From: Aquimarina spongiae
Lineage (GTDB): Bacteria > Bacteroidota > Bacteroidia > Flavobacteriales > Flavobacteriaceae
Reading direction: 5' to 3'
Assembly: GCF_900141785.1 (NCBI RefSeq)
Contig: NZ_FQYP01000001.1
Location: 620,001 to 684,000 of the forward strand
DNA length: 64,000 nt
The notes beneath the pieces are model-generated. The model did no database searches. It was given only the letters and a program-made list of their open reading frames with translations, and was not told where the DNA came from. Shown piece after piece: positions 58,943-64,000 of the stretch; within the stretch, counting starts at the first letter, position 1, and every line of letters begins with the position of its first letter. The position numbers and the translations under genes are program-made.

Positions 58943-59284
58943 ATGAATCAAATTTCGATCATAGAAGGAATTATCATAGGTGCCGTTGGTGGTGCTATAG
59001 CTGGTGCTTTTCTATGGGTCTTGAATGAAATCAAAATATGGATTGTAAGAAATAGAGATACGAAAAAAGTAGTACACTGGTTAACACAAAATACAGCTCC
59101 AAATTCCAAAACAAATCAAAAATGGAGATCTACAAGAGCTATTGCAAGTCATAACAATCTTACCGAAGAACGAGTTCGATATATTGCCAGCTATTCCAAC
59201 AGTATAGTACTAGATACCTCAGAAGCGAATCGAAATGAAGAAATGTGGGGGATTAAAAGCAGAGTACGGCTTAATACTGATTAA
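58943..59284 (+). CDS. Hypothetical membrane-anchored protein, 113 aa
   Basis: One N-terminal hydrophobic helix with small-residue spacing (GIIIGAVGGAIAGAFLWVL) then a basic soluble domain of about 80 residues with WRSTRAIASHNNLTEERVRYIASYSN, which looks like a winged-helix-type DNA/RNA or protein binding unit of three helices. Such anchored helix-turn-helix proteins exist in many bacteria but I do not know this family. It lies between a sterol-desaturase gene and a convergent gene, alone. Confidence 0.62.
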   Translation: MNQISIIEGIIIGAVGGAIAGAFLWVLNEIKIWIVRNRDTKKVVHWLTQNTAPNSKTNQKWRSTRAIASHNNLTEERVRYIASYSNSIVLDTSEANRNEEMWGIKSRVRLNTD

Positions 59285-59308
59285 ACACATTCTCATTAAT
59301 TTTTGCTC

Positions 59309-59899
59309 TTATTTTCTTAGTATAAGGTCAAACTTAATCAGTGAATTATTAATTGTTGCTTTTACCAATTCTTCATTTTTATAGAAATACCTGTTTTTCT
59401 TACCATTATGTAGGGTAAGTTCGTAAATGCTCTTATCAATTTTGGTTAGCTGTCCATTTTTTGTGGTGTATTCTGAAAACACTTTGTTAACTCCTAAAGG
59501 TTCGTCAAAGAAAAGTCGTATTCCGCTATATGTTATCTCAGTTTCTAATTTTTGTGGCTTTTTATTTTTGATCGTCAATATATAAGAAGAATTCTGCCAT
59601 TTCATTTGAGAGGAATGATGAGATCTTTCATTGATAACATTGTTGACATCGGCAGATAATAATCGACTATTATCATAAGTTGCTTTGATAGTATATTTCA
59701 TATGAACATTCATCAACAATTTTACTTTCATATCTACATGATAATAGTATACCAAATGTTCTCCTTGCTTCGATTTTGATACCTGGAGTGTACCTAACGT
59801 ATCTTTTTTAGATATGATATCGTAAGTGTGGTTTTGTGCAACAATAGACCAACTAAGTAATACGGCAAATAGGAAAGGATACATTCTTTGGGACATCAT
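59309..59899 (-). CDS. Exported protein, DUF6134-like, 196 aa
   Basis: Signal peptide (MMSQRMYPFLFAVLLSWSIVAQ) then a beta-rich domain starting HTYDIISKKDTLGTLQVSK, with KMKYTIKATYDNS-like middle and a conserved-looking LFFDEPLGVNKVFSEYT near 130-147 and terminal VKATINNSLIKFDLIL. The layout fits DUF6134, a set of Bacteroidota exported proteins of unknown function. Preceded by a TerB-like gene 14 bases upstream, probably in one operon. Moderate confidence in the family name. Confidence 0.65.
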   Translation of the reverse strand: MMSQRMYPFLFAVLLSWSIVAQNHTYDIISKKDTLGTLQVSKSKQGEHLVYYYHVDMKVKLLMNVHMKYTIKATYDNSRLLSADVNNVINERSHHSSQMKWQNSSYILTIKNKKPQKLETEITYSGIRLFFDEPLGVNKVFSEYTTKNGQLTKIDKSIYELTLHNGKKNRYFYKNEELVKATINNSLIKFDLILRK

Positions 59900-59913
59900 A
59901 TAGAACTAAGTTA

Positions 59914-60312
59914 CTAATCGACTGACTTAAATAATAACTGATGAAGTTTTGTGAGTAAGATTAATTCTGATTTATTTCTTTTTGAAAAAGAAGTAGCAAT
60001 GCCATCTGCAGCTTCCATTATTTTAAGGCATAAATCTTTTGAAAAACCCTCTGATTGAGACTGATAGTATGTCGTAAAAACGGCAAAAGCATTATCTGAT
60101 GTTTCTTGTTTTTGGATGAGCTCACGCATGGTCTCATATATCACTTCTTTACCATCGTTTTTATCAAACGAATGTGACCAATATTTCTTTACATACGCTA
60201 CTATTTGTCGCTTTTCTTCAATCACCATTTTTCTATCTGCCATAGCTACAGCATAGAAGAGATGAGCCAACTTTTTATGAAAAGTATTCGATTGAATTCC
60301 TTGAGTTTCCAT
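59914..60312 (-). CDS. TerB-like small helical protein, 132 aa
   Basis: All-helical, no signal peptide. The run LFYAVAMADRKMVIEEKRQIVAYVKKYW near residues 18-45 resembles the start of TerB/tellurite-resistance folds (acidic metal-site region after AMADR), with a second helical half DLCLKIMEAADGIATSFSK. I call it TerB-like by pattern; assignment is uncertain. It precedes the exported DUF6134-like gene by 14 bases. Confidence 0.55.
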   Translation of the reverse strand: METQGIQSNTFHKKLAHLFYAVAMADRKMVIEEKRQIVAYVKKYWSHSFDKNDGKEVIYETMRELIQKQETSDNAFAVFTTYYQSQSEGFSKDLCLKIMEAADGIATSFSKRNKSELILLTKLHQLLFKSVD

Positions 60313-60379
60313 AATGCCAATTTACGATTAAAAAGTGGGTTATGGGCTGATATTCTTTGCTCAATGTCAAATAAGAAAC

Positions 60380-60754
60380 CTATTTCGGTATAACAAATTC
60401 ATACTTTCTCAAAACCTCTAAACTTACATATTGCAGTGCCTTTGCGTGAGTAGCTTCCAGAAGTATATTAGGAGCTTTACCAACTCTTTCTACCTCTAAC
60501 CATCTTGAAACGCATAAACACCATTTATCCCCAGGAGATAGTCCTGGAAAATTCCAATAAGGAAGTGGTGTAGAAAGATCATTTCCTTTGGACTTCGTAT
60601 ATTCCAAAAAATCTTCAGTAACTATTGCGCAAACCACATGAGTTCCAGTATCTTCTTGTATTGTTCTACAAAATCCATCTCTAAAATATCCTGTCATTGG
60701 TGCATAACAACAGGGTTCTAAGGGTGTTCCCAAAACATTAAGTTCGTGATCCAT
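60380..60754 (-). CDS. DUF2237 family protein
   Basis: A 124-residue cytosolic protein. DUF2237 hallmarks: NVLGTPLEPCCYAPMTGYFRDG near the start, HVVCAIVTEDFL, TPLPYWNFPGLSPGDKWCLC and LEATHAKAL, with conserved cysteines in CC and C...C pairs that suggest a metal site. Function unknown; widely distributed in marine and soil bacteria. It is divergent from the DUF427 gene across a perfect 15-bp palindrome. Confidence 0.92.
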   Translation of the reverse strand: MDHELNVLGTPLEPCCYAPMTGYFRDGFCRTIQEDTGTHVVCAIVTEDFLEYTKSKGNDLSTPLPYWNFPGLSPGDKWCLCVSRWLEVERVGKAPNILLEATHAKALQYVSLEVLRKYEFVIPK

Positions 60755-60819
60755 TGATGGTCTTTTTGTTTTCTGAAATTTAAATAATATCTAAGTCCTT
60801 GAATAAATATTAGATAATA

Positions 60820-60854
60820 TTTAACCCTTGTTATACCAAATAACAAGGGTTAAA
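60820..60854. repeat. Perfect 15-bp inverted repeat in divergent promoter region
   Basis: TTTAACCCTTGTTAT (60820-60834) pairs exactly with ATAACAAGGGTTAAA (60840-60854) around a five-base ACCAA loop. Lies between divergent DUF2237 and DUF427 genes, so it is more likely an operator or promoter-embedded element than a terminator. No T run typical of a terminator follows. Confidence 0.7.
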
Positions 60855-60872
60855 TGATGTAAATTGTACTGT

Positions 60873-61424
60873 ATGAAGAATATGAAACCAGATTGGTTAC
60901 AAAAAGCACGTGAAAAATGGGACCATACCGGTACCAAAAGACCTCCATTTGCGATAGCTCCGAAAAAAGGGCAACGTTCTGTTTGGGATTTTCCGAGACC
61001 TCCGATAATTGAAAAAGTTAATAAGTCCATATTGATTCATCATGATGATATCAAAATTGCCAATACTAATAACGCTTTAGCTGTTTTGGAAACAGCAAGC
61101 CCTCCAACATACTATATCCCAAAGATTGATGTTAACATGCAAATGCTTGCCGAAATGCCTAATAAAAACTCCCTGTGCGAATGGAAGGGTAGTGCAGCTT
61201 ATTACTCTTTGAAATCCAATAGTAGACCCATAGCATGGTCCTATCCTAATCCCTTTCCTGAGTTCTCTGCATTAAAAGATCATATCGCTTTCTACCCCCA
61301 GCACTTAGAATGTTATGTGGATGCACAACGAGTAAAACCTCAATCGAGCTCATTTTATGCGGGATGGATTACTCCAGATTTGGTGGGGCCATTTAAAGGA
61401 GATCCAGGAACTGGCCATTGGTAG
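60873..61424 (+). CDS. DUF427 family protein
   Basis: A 183-residue cytosolic protein, started at ATG 60873 (MKNMKPDWLQKARE); TTG 9 bases earlier is less likely. DUF427 is seen in DFPRPPIIEKVNKSILIHHDD, TYYIPKIDVNMQML, then SLCEWKGSAAYYSL and AWSYPNPFPEFSALKDHIAFYP, ending WITPDLVGPFKGDPGTGHW. A small beta-barrel fold of unknown activity. Divergent from DUF2237. Confidence 0.92.
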   Translation: MKNMKPDWLQKAREKWDHTGTKRPPFAIAPKKGQRSVWDFPRPPIIEKVNKSILIHHDDIKIANTNNALAVLETASPPTYYIPKIDVNMQMLAEMPNKNSLCEWKGSAAYYSLKSNSRPIAWSYPNPFPEFSALKDHIAFYPQHLECYVDAQRVKPQSSSFYAGWITPDLVGPFKGDPGTGHW

Positions 61425-61454
61425 TTATCAAAAGGAGTGAGGAACTACATTATA

Positions 61455-62570
61455 TTATCCAATAGCAATGATATTCTTCTTGAATAACATCGTGGATCCC
61501 AATGTCATCCCCAGTCCTATGGCTAACAAAATCCCCATTTTTGGAAGAATATTAATTAGTGGTAATTGTCTCCAAAAAATATCAAAGAATCCTTCCATGC
61601 CCCAATAATTCACGCTAATTACAGCTACTTTCTGCATAAATGATGGCATCATAGTAATAGGAATCATACTGCCTCCGATGGCTGACATCAGGATGATAAT
61701 AATAGTACTCATGCCTTGTAATTGCTGCCGTGTTTTTACGGTAGAGACTAATAAAACTCCAAAACTAGAAACCGCAAACGAGATACATAGAATCAATAAT
61801 AGCAACGAGAGCGTATCCATAAATATGGGTAGTCCAAAGGCTAGCCAAGCAAAGACAAACATGGTGGTTAATTGTAATATGGAAACCACCATGGCAGTAC
61901 CCATCTTGGACAATAGAATATGAAGTGGTTTTACTGGAGCGATCAATAAACGGTTTAAGGTTCCTGCTTCTTTTTCATCTAACATTCCACCACCGATTGC
62001 CGCGATACTAAACAACAACATCATAATCGCTGTTCCTCCAACGGCTTGTACAAGTCCTGGATGAGCCTTGGTAGTACTCTCTTTGATCAAGGAGGTCGTT
62101 TTAAGTTGTACAGTATTGGTTGGATCTACTTTACCAAGATGATACTTTAAACCTTCTGTCAAAACAGAAAGTACAATTCGCATCTGTAAATCTCTGGCCG
62201 CGTCATATTTCAATTCTACAGGTAGACTTTTACCTTTAGTAACTGCTTCAGAAAATCCTTTTTCAAAAACTAAAGCGCCTACATTCTTTCCTTTCTTTAC
62301 CAAATCCAAAGCTTCCTGTTCTTGTGACGGGATCAAACGAATAGTAGGCATGGCATCAAGCTTTGTGATCAATTCCTGAGAAGTGGTAGTACTATCTTTA
62401 TCTACCACTAAAACACCCAAAGGCTTTGGTGCACTCTTCTTTTTGGCCACTCCACCAAATGCAAAAGCAAAAAGTGTTATCATAATAATGGGTAGTAGAA
62501 AAGTAATCAGAATTCCTTTTTTGTCTGAAAAGTATAGTCTTAAGTCTTTTTTGAGAAGTGTAAGGATCAT
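61455..62570 (-). CDS. ABC-2 type transporter permease
   Basis: A 371-residue inner-membrane permease. Cytosolic start LTLLKKDLRLYFSDKKG, first helix near 23-43, large extracytoplasmic domain (about 44-175), then five helices clustered from 180 to 365 with EKEAGTLNRLLIAPVKPLHILLSKM between, the typical ABC-2 coupling segment. The ATP-binding gene lies 33 bases upstream on the same strand. The pair is of NatAB/YhaQ type, exporting small molecules, drugs or ions. Substrate unknown. Confidence 0.95.
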   Translation of the reverse strand: MILTLLKKDLRLYFSDKKGILITFLLPIIMITLFAFAFGGVAKKKSAPKPLGVLVVDKDSTTTSQELITKLDAMPTIRLIPSQEQEALDLVKKGKNVGALVFEKGFSEAVTKGKSLPVELKYDAARDLQMRIVLSVLTEGLKYHLGKVDPTNTVQLKTTSLIKESTTKAHPGLVQAVGGTAIMMLLFSIAAIGGGMLDEKEAGTLNRLLIAPVKPLHILLSKMGTAMVVSILQLTTMFVFAWLAFGLPIFMDTLSLLLLILCISFAVSSFGVLLVSTVKTRQQLQGMSTIIIILMSAIGGSMIPITMMPSFMQKVAVISVNYWGMEGFFDIFWRQLPLINILPKMGILLAIGLGMTLGSTMLFKKNIIAIG

Positions 62571-62603
62571 AATTGTGGTTTTTGTAATTGATGGATGCAG
62601 TGG

Positions 62604-63524
62604 TTAATCTCTTAGTTGTTTTCCGGTTAGGTGTAAAAAGATAGCTTCCAAGTTTACTTTGTTCAGCTGTATATCTTTAATTGATAATTGCAATTCATTG
62701 CTCACCGTAATCACGTTAGAAAGCTCTTGTACTGAACCCTCTATGCATATCTTATTTTTATCAGCGTTTATAGAGTAGGGAAGCAGCTTTTGCAATTCCT
62801 GCAAGTTGTTTTCTGAAAGCAAACTATATTCTAACTGAATACTTTCCTTAGTGGGCACCAATTCTTTTAGTTCTGTTTGTGTGCCTTGGGCAATGATTTT
62901 TCCAGAATCTATAATCGCAATTCGATCGCATAAACGTTCTACTTCTTCCATATAGTGAGTAGTATAGACAATTGTCATCCCTTGTTCATTTAAGGTTTCT
63001 ATAACTTCAAAAATATGGTTCCTACTTTGTGGATCAATCCCTACCGTGGGTTCGTCCATAAACAACACTTTCGGTTGATGTAAGAGAGCAGCAGCAATAT
63101 TAATTCTTCGTTTCATCCCTCCAGAATAGGTTTTGATCAAATCCTTCTTTCGGTCTAACAATCCTATCAATTCTAAAGTAGTATGGATTCTTTCTTTTAA
63201 TACATCTTTTTGAATACCATATAGGTTGCCCCAAAACATCAGGTTTTGGTATGCAGAAAGCTCTTCGTACAATGATATCTCCTGGGGTACCACACCAATC
63301 AACTGCTTACAAGCCGAAGGATGATCATTTGTAGCTATCCCATCAATATAAATGCTTCCTTCATCACTTTTTATGATGGTACTCATCATATGAAGAGTCG
63401 TGGATTTTCCAGCTCCATTCGGTCCTAAAAATCCAAAGATTTCTCCTTTGTTGATCGTAAAACTAATATCATTTACTGCCTGTATGTTTTGAAAGGATTT
63501 GGATAAGTTTTGTACTTGAATCAT
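62604..63524 (-). CDS. ABC transporter ATP-binding protein
   Basis: A 306-residue ATPase: Walker A GPNGAGKST (35-43), Q-loop VPQEISLYEE, signature TYSGGMKRR, Walker B KVLFMDEPTVG and the H-loop YTTHYMEEVERL, followed by a 90-residue C-terminal domain (IQLEYSLLSENNLQELQ) found in the multidrug/NatA group. Cotranscribed with the ABC-2 permease. TATTTG-type box at 63553 on the minus strand could be its own promoter, separate from the LysR gene upstream. Confidence 0.96.
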   Translation of the reverse strand: MIQVQNLSKSFQNIQAVNDISFTINKGEIFGFLGPNGAGKSTTLHMMSTIIKSDEGSIYIDGIATNDHPSACKQLIGVVPQEISLYEELSAYQNLMFWGNLYGIQKDVLKERIHTTLELIGLLDRKKDLIKTYSGGMKRRINIAAALLHQPKVLFMDEPTVGIDPQSRNHIFEVIETLNEQGMTIVYTTHYMEEVERLCDRIAIIDSGKIIAQGTQTELKELVPTKESIQLEYSLLSENNLQELQKLLPYSINADKNKICIEGSVQELSNVITVSNELQLSIKDIQLNKVNLEAIFLHLTGKQLRD

Positions 63525-63552
63525 GGTTAGTTGTTCGTTACTATTGATGATT

Positions 63553-63581
63553 CAAATATCGCAACGACAACGGTATTCAAA
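63553..63581 (-). promoter_or_regulatory. Candidate promoter of the ABC transporter pair
   Basis: Minus strand: TTTG (63578-63581), 17-base spacer, GATATTTG (63553-63560), seven of eight match to TAnnTTTG. About 28 bases before the ATPase start. Confidence 0.45.
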
Positions 63582-63645
63582 TAAAGAATGTTACCGAATT
63601 GTAGGTTTTAAAAGATGAATTGTAAAATGTCCTTAGACAACGTAA

Positions 63646-64000
63646 TTAAATCTCCAGAAAATCTTCTTCGAAGCTGGAAATAAAGTCGGATATATACTTT
63701 TTATTACGTTGTTCCTTTCTGACCACCAGATAATGTGTGCGTCGTAATCCATTTTTACTGATACGTTTAAATATCAATTCTTTGGATAATTTAAAAGGTG
63801 TTAATTGCCATTTTGGAGCACACATAATTCCCATATTCGCCTGTATCATCGATAAAGTAATTTCAGTAAACGGAATTGCAGAAATTTTGATGGGATGTAT
63901 TTTGTTGGGTTTCAAAAAAAGTTCATACACAGCTACACCTTCAATGGGAAAAGAATTAATTAATAAATGAACATCACTAAAGTAACCTGCTTCCAAATAT
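63646..64000 (-). CDS. LysR-family regulator, C-terminal part (cut by right edge)
   Basis: The frame remains open to the end of the window, so only the C-terminal about 118 residues are present. They match the second lobe of a LysR co-inducer domain: ISAIPFTEITLSMIQANMGIMCAPKWQL (the RD-II strand/helix), with a basic FKRISKNGLRRTHYLVVRKEQ near the end and a final helix SDFISSFEEDF. The start and helix-turn-helix lie beyond 64000. It is upstream of and in the same direction as the ABC pair, 121 bases apart, and may regulate it. Confidence 0.72.
   Translation of the reverse strand, partial: YLEAGYFSDVHLLINSFPIEGVAVYELFLKPNKIHPIKISAIPFTEITLSMIQANMGIMCAPKWQLTPFKLSKELIFKRISKNGLRRTHYLVVRKEQRNKKYISDFISSFEEDFLEI

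Noticed and set aside
1..64000. Mobile element, prophage, tRNA or rRNA
   Set aside because: No transposase, integrase, phage structural gene, long direct repeat or tRNA-like cloverleaf was recognisable in either strand.

Overview
The window is typical of a marine-type member of the Flavobacteriaceae (Bacteroidota). It is AT-rich and lacks strong Shine-Dalgarno sites. Several upstream regions carry the flavobacterial -7 box TAnnTTTG, some with TTTG or TTG about 17-20 bases upstream. The gene families also fit: SusC-like TonB receptor plus DUF4249 lipoprotein, LytS/LytTR pairs, M56/BlaI, and many short lipoproteins. Genus is not determinable from the sequence alone; Aquimarina-like is a guess. 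I saw no tRNA, rRNA, CRISPR array, insertion sequence or prophage. Both edges cut a gene.

1-6.1 kb: a tightly packed operon of NAD+/ADP-ribose chemistry: ADP-ribosylglycohydrolase (cut by the left edge), DUF4291, macro domain, DUF2971, RNA 2'-phosphotransferase (KptA/Tpt1), 2OG-Fe(II) oxygenase and a calcineurin-type phosphatase. Nicotinamide phosphoribosyltransferase follows behind its own promoter and a palindrome. This is the best candidate for an incompletely described system. KptA makes nicotinamide and cyclic-phosphorylated ADP-ribose, macro/hydrolase/phosphatase enzymes could process the ADP-ribose part, and NadV recycles nicotinamide. The kptA start codon appears to be ATA, one transition away from the ATGA overlap used at the other junctions.

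6.1-21.5 kb: an ionic, osmotic and oxidative stress block: CorA, two MscS channels, bestrophin, DUF3124 lipoprotein, Dps, three tiny genes after mscS, an SbtA-type bicarbonate transporter with a divergent LysR regulator, an FAD amine oxidase, YitT, a DUF3298 lipoprotein and a prohibitin-like lipoprotein. Near its two ends lie paralogous genes for a 72-75 residue protein, about 70% identical by eye.

21.5-31.7 kb: a membrane AraC regulator, a frameshifted DUF5694 gene, a membrane-protein/LytS/LytTR operon, a TetR regulon with three matching operators (TetR, AhpD-like, thioredoxin-like, DUF6503-like), and a BlaI plus M56-M23 fusion pair with three operators spaced exactly 20 bp.

31.7-39.2 kb: a large FAD dehydrogenase with an unknown partner, a second bestrophin, and an AraC regulator followed by two SnoaL-like proteins and a cysteine-nucleophile alpha/beta hydrolase.

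39.3-49.2 kb: two convergent operons of mirror-image composition, each outer-membrane barrel, exported lipoprotein, LytS kinase and LytTR regulator. This is the second notable system.

49.2-64 kb: ordinary accessory metabolism: serine hydrolase, two sterol-desaturase-family enzymes, a Crp/Fnr regulator, gamma-glutamyltransferase, PhoD phosphatase, a membrane AraC regulator, DUF2237, DUF427, an ABC-2 exporter pair and a LysR gene cut by the right edge.
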